From NCBI GenBank assembly GCA_030998225.1, contig JAPYXD010000739.1:62001-126000 (forward strand): a DNA stretch of 64,000 bases. Reading direction: 5' to 3'. The first letter of the stretch is position 1, and the number at the start of each line of letters is the position of its first letter. The DNA is from Diplolepis rosae. Lineage: Eukaryota; Arthropoda; Insecta; Hymenoptera; Diplolepididae. The translations under genes were made by a program, and so were the position numbers. The notes beneath the pieces are model-generated. The model worked only from the letters and a program-made list of their open reading frames with translations. It was not told where the DNA came from and searched no databases. Positions 24,099-38,046 of this stretch are shown piece by piece.

Positions 24099-27000
24099 CC
24101 AGGTGCCTAAAATACATCCTCCTCACGGAACTTAAGCTGAGAACTGAAATTTCAGATACCTAGTTTATATTTTAGAGATATTGTCACATTGAAAATGATA
24201 TTTAGTAGTCCAGGTGCTTAAAAAAAATCTTCCTCAGGGAACTTGAGATGAGAACTGAAATTTATGATACCTCGTTCATATTATAGAGATCCCGTAATTT
24301 TAAAAATGATATTTAGTCGTCCAGGTGCTTAAAAAACATCTTGCTCAGGGAACTTGAGCTGAGAACTGAAATTTAAGATAATTAGTTCATATTTTAGAGA
24401 TCTTGTCACATTAAAAATGATATTTAGTAGTCCAGGTGCTTAAAAAACATCTTCCTCAGGGAACTTGAGCTGAGAACTGAAATTTAAGATACCTAGTTCA
24501 TATTGTAGAGAACCCGTCATTTTGAAAGTTATATCTATTATTCCAGGTGCTTAAAAACATCTTCCTCAGGGAACTTGAGCTTAGAACTAAAGTTTAAGAT
24601 ACCTGGTTTTGTTCTAGAAATCTTGTCCTTTTGAAAATTATATTTAGAACTCCAGGTGCTTAAAAAACATCCTCCTCAGGGAACTTGAGATAAGAACTGA
24701 AATTTAAGATACCTAGTTCATATTATAGAGATATGGTCATATTGAAAATGATATTTAGTAGTCCAGGTGCTTAAAAAACATCTTCCTCAGGGAACTTGAG
24801 CTGAGAACTGAAATTTAAGATACCTAGTTCATATTGTAGAGATCCCGTAATTTTAAAAGTAATATTTAGTCGTCCAGGTGCTTAAAAAACATCTTCCTCA
24901 GGGAACTTGAGCTGAGAACTGAAATTTAAGATAACTAGTTCATATTTTAGAGATATGGTCATATTGAAAATTATATTTAATAGTCCAGGTGCCTAAAATA
25001 CATCCTCCTCACGGAACTTAAGCTGAGAACTGAAATTTCAGATACCTAGTTTATATTTTAGAGATCTTGTCACATTGAAAATGATATTTAGTAGTCCAGG
25101 TGCTTAAAAAACATCTTCCACACAGAACTTGAGCTGAGAACTGAAATTTAAGATACCTACTTCATATTATAGAGATACCGTAATTTTAAAAATGATATTT
25201 AGTCGTCCAGGTGCTTAAAAAACATCTTGCTCAGGGAACTTGAGCTGAGAACTGAAATTTAAGATACCTAGTTCATATTTTAGAGATCTTGTCATATTGA
25301 AAGTGATATTTAGTAGTCCAGGTGCTTAAAAAACATCTTCCTCAGGGAACTTGAGCTGAGAACTGAAAATTAAGATACCTAGTTTATATTGTAGAGATCC
25401 CGTCATTTTGAAAGTTAATTCTATTATTCCAGGTGCTTAAAAAACATCTTCCTCAGGGAACTTGAGCTGAGAACTGAAAATTAAGATACCTAGTTTTGTT
25501 CTAGAAATCTTGTCCTTTTGAAAATTATATTTAGTAGTCCAGGAGCTTAAAAAACATCCTCTTCAGGGAACTTAAGCTGAGAACTGAAATTTAAGATAAC
25601 TAGTTCATATTTTAGAGATATGGTCATATTGAAAATGATATTTAGTAGTCCAGGTGCTTAGAAAACATCTTCCTCAGGGAACTTGAGATGAGAACTGAAA
25701 TTTAAGATACCTAGTTCATATTATAGAGATCCCGTAATTTTAAAAAGTATATTTAGTCGTCCAGGTGCTTAAAAAACATCTTCCTCAGGGAACTTGAGAT
25801 AAGAACTGAAATTTAAGATACCTAGTTCATATTGTAGAGATATGGTCATTTTGAAAATGATATTTAGTCGTCCAGGTGCTTAAAAAACATCTTCCTCAGG
25901 GAACTTGAGCTGAGAACTGAAATTTAAGATAACTAGTTCATATTTTAGAGACATGGTCATATTTAAAATTATATTTAGTAGTCCAGGTGCCTAAAATACA
26001 TCCTCCTCACGGAACTTAAGCTGAGAACTGAAATTTCAGATACCTAGTTTATATTTTAGAGATCTTGTCATATTGAAAATGATATTTAGTAGTCCAGGTG
26101 CTTAAAAAACATCTTCCTCAGGGAACTTGAGATGAGAACTGAAATTTAAGATACCTAGTTCATATTATAGAGATCCCGCAATTTTAAAAATGATATTTAG
26201 TCGTCCAGGTGCTTAAAAAACATCTTCCTCAGGGAACTTGAGCTGAGAACTGAAATTTAAGATAACTAGTTCATATTTTAGAGATCTTGTCACATTAAAA
26301 ATGATATTTAGTAGTCCAGGTGCTTAAAAAACATCTTCCTCAGGGAACTTGAGCTGAGAACTGAAATTTTAGATACCTATTTCATATTTTAGAGATGCCG
26401 TCATTTTGAAGGTTATATCTATTATTCCAGGTGCTTAAAAACATCTTCCTCAGGGAACTTGAGCTTAGAACTAAAGTTTAAGTAACCTGGTTTTGTTTTA
26501 GAAATCTTGTCCTTTTGAAAATTATATTTAGTAGTCCAGGTGCTTAAAAAACATCTTCCTCAGGGAACTTGAGCTGAGAACTGAAATTTAAGATACCTAG
26601 TTCATATTTTAGAGATCTTGTCATATTGAAAGTTATATTTAGTAGTCCAGGTGCTTAAAAAACTTCTTCCTCAGGGAACTTGAGATGAGAACTGAAATTT
26701 AAGATACCTAGTTCATATTGTAGAGATCCCGTCATTCTGAAAATTAAATCTAGTAGTCCAGGTGCTTAAAAAACATCTTCCTCATGGAAATTAAGCCGAG
26801 AACTTAAATTTAAGATACCTGGTTTTGTTTTAGAGATCCCGTCATTTTGAACATTATATCTAGCAGTCCAGGTGCTCAAAAAACATCTTCCTCAGTAAAC
26901 TTGAGCTGAGAACTGAAAATTAAGATACCTAGTTCATATTTAAGAGATAGGGTCATATTGAAAGTTAAATTTAGTAGTCCAGGTGCTTAAAAAACATCTT

Positions 27001-27753
27001 CCTCAGGGAACTTGAGCTGAGAACTGAACTTTCAGATACCTAGTTTATATTTTAGAGATCTTGTCATATTGAAAATGATATTTAGTAGTCCAGGTGCTTA
27101 AAAAACATCTTTCTCAGGGAACTTGAGCTGAGAACTGAAATTTAAGATATCTAGTTCATATTTTAGAGATCTTGTCACATGGAAAATTATATTTTGTATT
27201 CCAGGTGCTTAAAAAACATCTTCCTCAGGGAACTTGAGCTGAGAACTGAAAATTAAGATACCTAGTTTATATTGTAGAGATCCCGTCATTTTGAAAGTTA
27301 ATTCTATTATTCCAGGTGCTTAAAAAACATCTTCCTCAGGGAACTTGAGCTGAGAACTAAGGTTTAAGTAACCTGGTTTTGTTTTAGAAATCTTGTCCTT
27401 TTGAAAATTATATTTAGTACTCCAGGTGCTTAAAAAACATCCTCCTCAGGGAACTTGAGATAAGAACTGAAATTTAAGATAGCTAGTTCATATTTCAGAG
27501 ATCTTGTCACATTGAAAGTTATATTTAGTAGTCCAGGTGCTTAAGAAACATCTTCCTCAGGGAACTTGAGCTGAGAACTGAAAATTAAGATACACAGTTC
27601 ATATTGTAGAGATCCCGTCATTTTGAAAATTATATTTTGTAGTCCAGGTGCTTAAAAAAAATCTTCCTCAGGGAAATTAATCCGAGAACTAAAATTTAAG
27701 ATACCTGGTTTTGTTTTAGAGATCCCGTCATTTTGAAAATTATATCTAGTAGT
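24099..27753. repeat. Mixed run with H monomers at 24,099, 24,985 and 25,983
   Basis: About 33 monomers. The H spacings are 886 bp (8 monomers) and 998 bp (9 monomers), the latter equal to the period of the duplication at 11.9-13.9 kb. Variants such as CATCTTGCTCAGG (near 24,340 and 25,220) and CCACACAG (near 25,120) mark related blocks. From 26.4 to 27.7 kb G, B, A and C monomers resemble the stretch at 18.0-18.5 kb. Confidence 0.8.
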
Positions 27754-29633
27754 CCAGGTGCTTAAAAAACATCTTCCTCAGGGAACTTGAGCTGAGAACT
27801 GAAATTTCAGATACCTAGTTTATATTTTAGAGATCTTGTCACATTGAAAATGATATTTAGTAGTCCAGGTGCTTAAAAAACATCTTCCTCAGGGAACTTG
27901 AGATGAGAACTGAAATTTAAGATACCTAGTTCATATTATAGAGATACCGTAATTTTAAAAATTATATTTAGTCGTCCAGGTGCTTAAAAAACATCTTCCT
28001 CAGGGAACTTGAGCTGAGAACTGAAATTTAAGATAACTAGTTCATATTATAGAGATCCCGTAATTTTAAAAATTATATTTAGTCGTCCAGGTGCTTAAAA
28101 AACATCTTCCTCAGGGAAATTAAGCCGAGAACTAAAGTTTAAGATACCTGGTTTTGTTTTAGAGATCCCGTCATTTTGAAAATTATATCTAGTAGTCCAG
28201 GTACTTAAAAAACATCTTCCTCAGTGAACTTGAGCTGAGAAATGAAAATTAAGATACCCAGTTCATATTGTAGAGATCCCGTCATTTTGAAAATTATATC
28301 TAGTAGTCCAGGTGCTTAAAAAACATCTTCCTCAGGGAACTTGAGCTGAGAACTGAAAATTAAGATACCTAGTTCATATTGTAGAGATCCCGTCATTCTG
28401 ACAAATTAAGTCTAGTAGTCCAGGTGATTAAAAAACATCTTCCTCATGGAAATTAAGCCGAGAACTTAAATTTAAGATACCTGGTTTTGTTTTAGAGATC
28501 CCGTCATGTTGAAAATTATATGTAGTAGTCCAGGTGCGTAAAAAACATCTTCCTCAGGGAATCTGAGCTGAGAACTAAAGTTTAAGATACCTGGTTATGT
28601 TTTAGAAATCTTGTCATTTTGAAAATTATATCTAGTAGTCCAGGTGCTCAAAAAACATCTCCTCAGGGAACTTGAGCTGAGAACTGACAATTAAGATACC
28701 TAGTTTATATTGTAGAGATCCCGTCATTTTGAAAGTTAATTCTATTATTCCAGGTGCTTAAAAAACATCTTCCTCAGGGAACTTGAGCTGAGAACTGAAA
28801 ATTAAGATACCTGGTTTTGTTCTAGAAATCTTGTCCTTTTGAAAATTATATTTGGAACTCCAGGTGCTTAAAAAACATCCTCCTCAGGGAACTTGAGATA
28901 AGAACTGAAATTTAAGATACCTAGTTTATATTTTAGAGATCTTGTCACATTGAAAATGATATTTAGTAGTCCAGGTGCTCAAAAAACATCTTCCTCAGGG
29001 AACTTAAGCTGAGAACTGAAATCGAAGATAACTAGTTCATATTTTAGAGATATGGTCATGTTGAAAATTATATGTAGTAGTCCAGGTGCGTAAAAAACAT
29101 CTTCCTCAGGGAATCTGAGCTGAGAACTAAAGTTTAAGATACCTGGTTTTGTTTTAGAAATCTTGTCCTTTTGAAAATTATATCTAGTAGTCCAGGTGCT
29201 CAAACAACATATCCTCAGGGAACTTGAGCTGTGAACTGAAAATTAAGATACCTAGTTTATATTGTAGAGATCCCGTCATTTTGAAAGTTAATTCTATTAT
29301 TCCAGGTGCTTAAAAAACATCTTCCTCAGGGAACTTGAGCTGAGAACTGAAATTTAAGATACCTGGTTTTGTTCTAGAAATCTTGTCCTTTTGAAAATTA
29401 TATTTAGAACTCCAGGTGCTTAAAAAACATCCTCCTCAGGGAACTTGAGATAAGAACTGGAAATTAAGATAGCTATTTTATATTGTAGAGATCCCGTCAT
29501 TTTGAAAATTATATGTAGTTGTTCAGGTGCTTAAAAAACATCTTCCTCAGGGAACTTGAGCTGAGAACTGAAATTTAAGATAACTAGTTCATATTTTAGA
29601 GATATGGTCATATTGAAAATTATATTTAGTAGT
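27754..29633. repeat. 17-monomer higher-order cycle, copy 2
   Basis: Begins with an E monomer that lacks the H first half, and ends where the next H-E starts at 29,634, 1,880 bp. The two GCGT monomers start at 28,530 and 29,082, 552 bp apart. The first has GGTTATG with GTCATTTT, the second GGTTTTG with GTCCTTTT. One monomer near 28,980 has a private ATCGAAGATAAC. Confidence 0.85.
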
Positions 29634-32600
29634 CCAGGTGCCTAAAATACATCCTCCTCACGGAACTTAAGCTGAGAACTGAAATTTCAGATACCTAGTT
29701 TATATTTTAGAGATCTTGTCACTATGAAAATGATATTTAGTAGTCCAGGTGCTTAAAAAACATCTTCCTCAGGGAACTTGAGATGAAAACTGAAATTTAA
29801 GATACCTAGTTCATATTATAGAGATACCGTAATTTTAAAAATTATATTTAGTCGTCCAGGTGCTTAAAAAACATCTTCCTCAGGGAACTTGAGCTGAGAA
29901 CTGAAATTTCAGATACCTAGTTCATATTTAAGAGATCTTGTCACATTAAAAATGATATTTAGTAGTCCAGGTGCTTATGAAACATCTTCCTCAGGGAACT
30001 TGAGCTGATAACTGAAATTTAAGATAACTAGTTCATATTTTAGAGATATGGTCATATTTAAAATTATATTTAGTCGTCCAGGTGCTTAAAAAACATCTTC
30101 CTCAGGGAACTTGAGCTGAGAACTGAAATTTAAGATACCTAGTTCATATTTTAGAGATATGGTCATATTGAAAATGATATTTAGTCGTCCAGGTGCTTAA
30201 AAAACATCTTCCTCAGGGAACTCGAGCTGAGAACTGAAATTTAAGATAACTAGTTTATATTTTAGAGATCTTGTCATATTGAAAATGATATTTAGTAGTC
30301 CAGGTGCTTAAAAAACATCTTCCTCAGGGAACTTGAGATGAGAACTGAAATTTAAGATACCTAGTTCATGTTTTAGAGATATGGTCATATTGAAAATTAT
30401 TTTTAGTCGTCCAGGTTCTTAAAAAACACCTTCCTCAGGGAACTTGGGCTGAGAACTGAAATTTAAGATAACTAGTTCATATTTTAGAGATATGGTCATA
30501 TTGAAAATTATTTTTAGTCGTCCAGGTGCTTAAAAACATATTCCTCAGGGAACTTGAGCTGAGAAATGAAATTTAAGATAACTAGTTCATATTTTAGAGA
30601 TATGGTCATATTGAAAATGATATTTAGTCGTCCAGGTGCTTAAAAAACATCTTCCTCAGGGAACTTGAGCTGAGAACTGAAATTTGAGATACCTAGTTCA
30701 TATTTTAGAGATCTTGTCACATTGTAAGTTATATTTAGTAGTCCAGGTGCTTAAAAAACATCTTCCTCAGGGAACTTGAGCTGAGAACTGAAAATTAAGA
30801 TACCTAGTTCATATTTTAGAGATATGGTCATATTGAAAATTATATTTAGTAGTCCAGGTGCTTAAAAAACATCTTCCTCAGGGAACTTGAGCTGAGAACT
30901 AAAATTTCAGATAACTAGTTAATATTTTAGAGATATGGTCATATTGAAAGTTATATTTAGTCGTCCAGGTGCTTAAAAAACATCTTCCTCAGGGAAATTG
31001 AGCTGAGAACTGAAAATTAAGATACCTAGTTTATATTGTAGAGATCCCGTCATTTTGAAAGTTAATTCTATTATTCCAGGTGCTTAAAAAACATCTTCCT
31101 CAGGGAACTTGAGCTGAGAACTGAAAATTAAGATACCTAGTTTATATTGTAGAGATCCCGTCATTTTGAAAATTATATGTAGTTGTCCAGGTGCTTAAAA
31201 AACATCTTCCTCAGGGAACTTAAGCCGAGAACTGAAGTTTAAGATACCTGGTTTTGTTTTAGAGATCCCGTCATTTTGAAAAATATATTTAGTCGTCCAG
31301 GTGCTTAAAAAACATCTTCCTCAGGGAACTTGAGCTGAGAACTGAAATTTCAGATACCTAGTTCATATTTTAGAGATCTTGTCATATTGAAAATGATATT
31401 TAGTACTCCAGGTGCTTAAAAAACATCTTCCTCAGGGAACTTGAGCTGAGAACTGAAAATTAAGATACCTAGTTTATATTGTAGAGATCCCGTCATTTTG
31501 AAAGTTAATTCTATTATTCCAGGTGCTTAAAAAACATCTTCCTCAGGGAACTTGAGCTGAGAACTGAAAATTAAGATACCTAGTTCATATTGTAGAGATC
31601 CCGTCATTGTGAAAGTTATATCTATTATTCCAGGTGCTTAAAAAACATCTTCCTCATGGAAATTAAGCCGAGAACTTTAATTTAAGATAACTGGTTTTGT
31701 TTTAGAGATCCCGTCATTTTGAAAATTATATCTAGTAGTCCAGGTGCTCAAAAAACATCTCCTCAGGGAACTGAAGCTGAGAACTGAAAATTAAGATACC
31801 TAGTTCATATTTTAGAGATCTTGTCACATTGTAAGTTATATTTAGTAGTCCAGGTGCTTAAAAAACATCTTCCTCAGGGAACTTGAGCTGAGAACTGAAA
31901 ATTAAGATACCTAGTTTATATTGTAGAGATCCCGTCATTTTGAAAGTTAATTCTATTATTCCAGGTGCTTAAAAAACATCTTCCTCAGGGAACTTGAGCT
32001 GAGAACTAAAGTTTAAGTAACCTGGTTTTGTTTTAGAAATCTTGTCCTTTTGAAAATTATATTTGGAACTCCAGGTGCTTAAAAAACATCCTCCTCAGGG
32101 AACTTGAGATAAGAACTGAAATTTAAGATACCTAGTTTATATTTTAGAGATCTTGTCACATTGAAAATGATATTTAGTAGTCCAGGTGCTTAAACAACAT
32201 CTTCCTCAGGGAACTTGAGCTGAGAACTGAAATTTAAGATACCTAGTTCATATTTTAGAGATATGGTCATGTTGAAAATTATATGTAGTAGTCCAGGTGC
32301 GTAAAAAACATCTTCCTCAGGGAATCTGAGCTGAGAACTAAAGTTTAAGATACCTGGTTTTGTTTTAGAAATCTTGTCCTTTTGAAAATTATATCTAGTA
32401 GTCCAGGTGCTCAAACAACATATCCTCAGGGAACTGAAGCTGTGAAATGAAAATTAAGATACCTAGTTTATATTGTAGAGATCCCGCAATTTTGAAAGTG
32501 AAGTCTATTATTCCAGGTGCTTAAAAAAAATCTGCCTCAGGGAACTTGATCTGAGAACTGAAATTTAAGATACCTGGTTTTGTTCTAGAAATCTTGTCCT

Positions 32601-35600
32601 TTTGAAAATTATATTTAGAACTCCAGGTGCTTAAAAAACATCCTCCTCAGGGAACTCGAGCTGAGAACTGAAATTTAAGATAACTAGTTCATATTGTAGA
32701 GATCCCGTCATTTTGAAAAATATATTTAGTCGTCCAGGTGCTTAAAAAACATCTTCCTCAGGGAACTCGAGCTGAGAACTGAAATTTAAGATAACTAGTT
32801 CATATTTTAGAGATATGGTCATATTGAAAATTATATTTAGTAGTCCAGGTGCCTAAAATACATCCTCCTCACGGAACTTAAGCTGAGAACTGAAATTTCA
32901 GATACCTAGTTTATATTTTAGAGATCTTGTCACATTGAAAATGATATTTAGTAGTCCAGGTGCTTAAAAAACATCTTCCTCAGGGAACTTGAGATGAAAA
33001 CTGAAATTTAAGATACCTAGTTCATATTATAGAGATACCGTAATTTTAAAAATTATATTTAGTCGTCCAGGTGCTTAAAAAACATCTTCCTCAGGGAACT
33101 TGAGCTGAGAACTGAAAATTAAGATAATTAGTTCATATTTAAGAGATCTCGTCATTTTAAAAATTATATTTAGTCGTCCAGGTGCTTAAAAAACATCTTC
33201 CTCAGGGAATTTGAGCTGAGAACTGAAATTTAAGATAACTAGTTCATATTTTAGAGATATGGTCATATTGAAAATTATTTTTAGTCGTCCAGGTGCTTAA
33301 AAAACATCTTCCTCAGGGAACTTGAGCTGAGAACTGAAATTTAAGATAACTAGTTCATATTTTAGAGATATGGTCATATTGAAAATGATATTTAGTCGTC
33401 CAGGTGCTTAAAAAACATCTTCCTCAGGGAACTTGAGCTGAGAACTGAAATTTAAGATAACTAGTTCATATTTTAGAGATCTTGTCATTTTGAAAATTAT
33501 ATCTAGTAGTCCAGGTGCTTAAAAAACATCTTCCTCAGGGAACTTGAGCTGAGAACTGAAATTTAAGATAACAAGTTCATGTTTTAGAGATATGGTCATA
33601 TTGAAAATTATATTTAGTCGTCCATGTTCTTAAAAAACATCTTCCTCAGGGAACTTGAGATGAGAACTGAAATTTCAGATACCTAGTTTATATTTTAGAG
33701 ATATGGTCATATTGAAAATGATATTTAGTCGTCCAGGTGCTTAAAAAACATCTTCCTCAGGGAACTTGAGCTGAGAACTGAAATTTAAGATAACTAGTTC
33801 ATATTTTAGAGATATGGTCATATTGAAAATGATATTTAGTCGTCCAGGTGCTTAAAAAACATCTTCCTCAGGGAACTTGAGCTGAGAACTGAAATTTGAG
33901 ATACCTAGTTCATATTTTAGAGATCTTGTCACATTGAAAGTTATATTTAGTAGTCCAGGTGCTTAAAAAACATCTTCCTCAGGGAACTTGAGCTGAGAAC
34001 TGAAATTTAAGATAACTAGTTCATATTTTAGAGATATGGTCATATTGAAAATTATATTTAGTAGTCCAGGTGCCTAAAATACATCCTCCTCACGGAACTT
34101 AAGTTGAGAACTGAAATTTCAGATACCTAGTTTATATTTTAGAGATCTTGTCATATTGAAAATGATATTTAGTCGTCCAGGTGCTTAAAAAACATCTTCC
34201 TCAGTGAAATTGAGCTGAGAAATGAAAATTAAGATACCCAGTTCATATTGTAGAGATCCCGTCATTTTGAAAGTTATATCTATTATTCCAGGTGCTTAAA
34301 AAACATCTTCCTCAGGGAACTTGAGCTGAGAACTGAAAATTAAGATACCTAGTTTATATTGTAGAGATCCCGTCATTCTGAAAATTAAATCTAGTAGTCC
34401 AGGTGCTTAAAAAACATCTTCCTCATGGAAATTAAGCCGAGAACTTAAATTTAAGATACCTGGTTTTGTTTTAGAGATCCCGTCATTTTGAAAATTATAT
34501 CTAGTAGTCCAGGTGCTCAAAAAACATCTTCCTCAGGGAACTTAAGCTGAGAACTGAAATTTGAGATACCTAGTTCATATTTTAGAGATCTTGTCATATT
34601 GAGAATGATATTTAGTAGTCCAGGTGCTTAAAAAACATCTTCCTCAGGGAACTTGAGCTGAGAACTGAAAATTAAGATACCTAGTTTATATTGTAGAGAT
34701 CCCGTCATTTTGAAAGTTAATTCTATTATTCCAGGTGCTTAAAAAACATCTTCCTCAGGGAACTTGAGCTGAGAACTAAAGTTTAAGTAACCTGGTTTTG
34801 TTTTAGAAATCTTGTCCTTTTGAAAATTATATTTAGTAGTCCAGGTGCTTAAAAAACATCATCCTCAGGGAACTTAGGCTTAGATGTGAAATTTAAGATA
34901 CCTAGTTCATATTTTAGAGATCTTGTCATATTGAAAGTTATATTTAGTAGTCCAGGTGCTTAAAAAACATCTTCCTCAGGGAACTTGAGCTGAGAACTGA
35001 AAATTAAGATACCTAGTTTATATTGTAGAGATCCCGTCATTTTGAAAATTATATGTAGTTGTCCAGGTGCTTAAAAAACATCTTCCTCAGGGAACTTGAG
35101 CCGAGAACTGGAAATTAAGATAGCTGGTTTTGTTTTAGAGATCCCGTCATTTTGAAAATTATATCTAGTAGTCCAGGTGCTTAAAAAACATCTTCCTCAG
35201 GGAACTTGAGATGAAAACTGAAATTTAAGATACCTAGTTCATATTATAGAGATACCGTAATTTTAAAAATTATATTTAGTCGTCCAGGTGCTTAAAAAAC
35301 ATCTTCCTCAGGGAACTTGAGATGAGAACTGAAATTTAAGATACCTAGTTCATATTATAGAGATCCCGTAATTTTAAAAATTATATTTAGTCGTCCAGGT
35401 GCTTAAAAAACATCTTCCTCAGGGAAATTAAGCCGAGAACTAATATTTACGATACCTGGTTTTGTTTTACTGATCCCGTTATTTTGAAAATTATATCTGG
35501 TAGTCCAGGTGTTTAAAAAACATCTTCCTCAGGGAACTTGAGCTGAGAACTGACAATTAAGATACCTGGTTTGGTTTTAAAGATCCCGTAATTTTGAAAA

Positions 35601-36167
35601 TTATATTTAGTCGTCCAGGTGCATAAAAAACATCTTCCTCAGGGAAATTAAGCCGAGAACTTGAATTTAAGATACCTAGTTCATATTATAGAGATACCGT
35701 AATTTTAAAAATTATATTTAGTCGTCCAGGTGCTTAAAAAACATCTTCCTCAGGGAACTTGAGATGAGAACTGAAATTTAAGATACCTAGTTCATATTAT
35801 AGAGATAACGTAATTTTAAAAATTATATTTAGTCGTCCAGGTGCTTAAAAAACACCTTCCTCAGGGAACTTGAGATGAGAACTGAAATTTAAGATACCTA
35901 GTTCATATTATAGAGATCCCGTAATTTTAAAAATTATATTTAGTCGTCCAGGTGCTTAAAAAACATCTTCCTCAGGGAAATTAAGCCGAGAACTAAAGTT
36001 TAAGATACCTGGTTTTGTTTTAGAGATCCCGTAATTTTGAAAATTATATTTAGTCGTCCAGGTGCATAAAAAGCATCTTCCTCAGGGAAATTAAGCCGAG
36101 AACTGAAGTTTAAGATACCTGGTTTTGTTTTAGAGATCCCGTCATTTTGAAAAATATATCTAGTAGT
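29634..36167. repeat. Long mixed region with partial cycles
   Basis: About 59 monomers. D/E/F runs dominate 29.6-31.0 and 32.7-34.2 kb. C, A, B and G monomers dominate 31.0-32.6 and 34.2-35.2 kb. A single GCGT monomer at 32,293, with the CAAACAACATC D monomer just before it, is a fragment of the 17-monomer cycle. Near 35.2-36.1 kb F monomers appear in clusters (35,650-35,940) between A monomers, a local expansion of F. No gene-like or unique sequence. Confidence 0.8.
31408..31518. repeat. Representative type C monomer (111 bp)
   Basis: Diagnostics are CTGAAAATTAAGATACC, TAGTTTATATTGTAGAG and GAAAGTTAATTCTATTATT. In the higher-order cycles type C directly precedes type G. Confidence 0.8.
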
Positions 36168-38046
36168 CCAGGTGCTTAAAAAACATCTTCCTCAGGGAAC
36201 TTGAGCTGAGAACTGAAATTTCAGATACCTAGTTTATATTTTAGAGATCTTGTCATATTGAAAATGATATTTAGTAGTCCAGGTGCTTAAAAAACATCTT
36301 CCTCAGGGAACTTGAGATGAAAACTGAAATTTAAGATACCTAGTTCATATTATAGAGATACCGTAATTTTAAAAATTATATTTAGTCGTCCAGGTGCTTA
36401 AAAAACATCTTCCTCAGGGAACTTGAGCTGAGAACTGAAATTTAAGATACCTAGTTCATATTATAGAGATCCCGTAATTTTAAAAATTATATTTAGTCGT
36501 CCAGGTGCTTAAAAAACATCTTCCTCAGGGAAATTAAGCCGAGAACTAAAGTTTAAGATACCTGGTTTTGTTTTAGAGATCCCGTCATTTTGAAAATTAT
36601 ATCTAGTAGTCCAGGTACTTAAAAAACATCTTCCTCAGTGAAATTGAGCTGAGAAATGAAAATTAAGATACCCAGTTCATATTGTAGAGATCCCGTCATT
36701 TTGAAAAATATATCTATTAGTCCAGGTGCTTAAAAAACATCTTCCTCAGGGAACTTGAGCTGAGAACTGAAATTTAAGATACCTAGTTTAAATTGTAGAG
36801 ATCCCGTCATTATGAAAATTATATCTAGTATTCCAGGTGCTTAAAAAACATCTTCCTCAGGGAAATTAAGCCGAGAACTAAAATTTAAGATACCTGGTTT
36901 TGTTTTAGAGATCCCGTCATGTTGAAAATTATATGTAGTAGTCCAGGTGCGTAAAAAACATCTTCCTCAGGGAACTTGAGCTGAGAACTAAAGTTTAAGA
37001 TACCTGGTTATGTTTTAGAAATCTTGTCATTTTGAAAATTATATCTAGTAGTCCAGGTGCTCAAAAAACATCTCGTCAGGGAACTGAAGCTGAGAACTGA
37101 AAATTAAGATACCTAGTTTATATTGTAGAGATCCCGTCATTTTGAAAGTTAATTCTATTATTCCAGGTGCTTAAAAAACATCTTCCTCAGGGAACTTGAG
37201 CTGAGAACTAAAATTTAAGATACCTGGTTTTGTTCTAGAAACCTTGTCCTTTTGAAAATTATATTTGGAACTCCAGGTGCTTAAAAAACATCCTCCTCAG
37301 GGAACTTGAGATAAGAACTGAAATTTAAGATACCTAGTTTATATTTTAGAGATCTTGTCACATTGAAAATGATATTTAGTAGTCCAGGTGCTCAAACAAC
37401 ATCTTCCTCAGGGAACTTGAGCTGAGAACTGAAATTTAAGATAACTAGTTCATATTTTAGAGATATGGTCATGTTGAAAATTATATGTAGTAGTCCAGGT
37501 GCGTAAAAAACATCTTCCTCAGGGAATCTGAGCTGAGAACTAAAGTTTAAGATACCTGGTTTTGTTTTAGAAATCTTGTCCTTTTGAAAATTATATCTAG
37601 TAGTCCAGGTGCTCAAACAACATATCCTCAGGGAACTGAAGCTGTGAAATGAAAATTAAGATACCTAGTTTATATTGTAGAGAACCCGTCATTTTGAAAG
37701 TTAAATCTATTATTCCAGGTGCTTAAAAAACATCTTCCTCAGGGAACTTGAGCAGAGAACTAATATATACGATACCTGGTTTTGTTCTAGAAATCTTGTC
37801 CTTTTGAAAATTATATTTAGAACTCCAGGTGCTTAAAAAACATCCTCCTCAGGGAACTTGAGATAAGAACTGAAATTTAAGATACCTAGTTCATATTGTA
37901 GAGATCCCGTCATTTTGAAAATGATATTTAGTCGTCCAAGTGCTTAAAAAACATCTTCCTCAGGGAACTTGACCTGAGAACTGAAATTTAAGATAACTAG
38001 TTCATATTTTAGAGATATGGTCATATTGAAAATTATATTTAGTAGT
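36168..38046. repeat. 17-monomer higher-order cycle, copy 3
   Basis: E monomer start to next H-E start at 38,047, 1,879 bp. GCGT monomers start at 36,943 and 37,495 (552 bp). It aligns to the copy at 59,863 without net length change over the compared part (offset 23,696). Just past this block's right part, both carry CCAAGTGC at 37,936 and 61,632, a private variant that marks common descent. Confidence 0.85.
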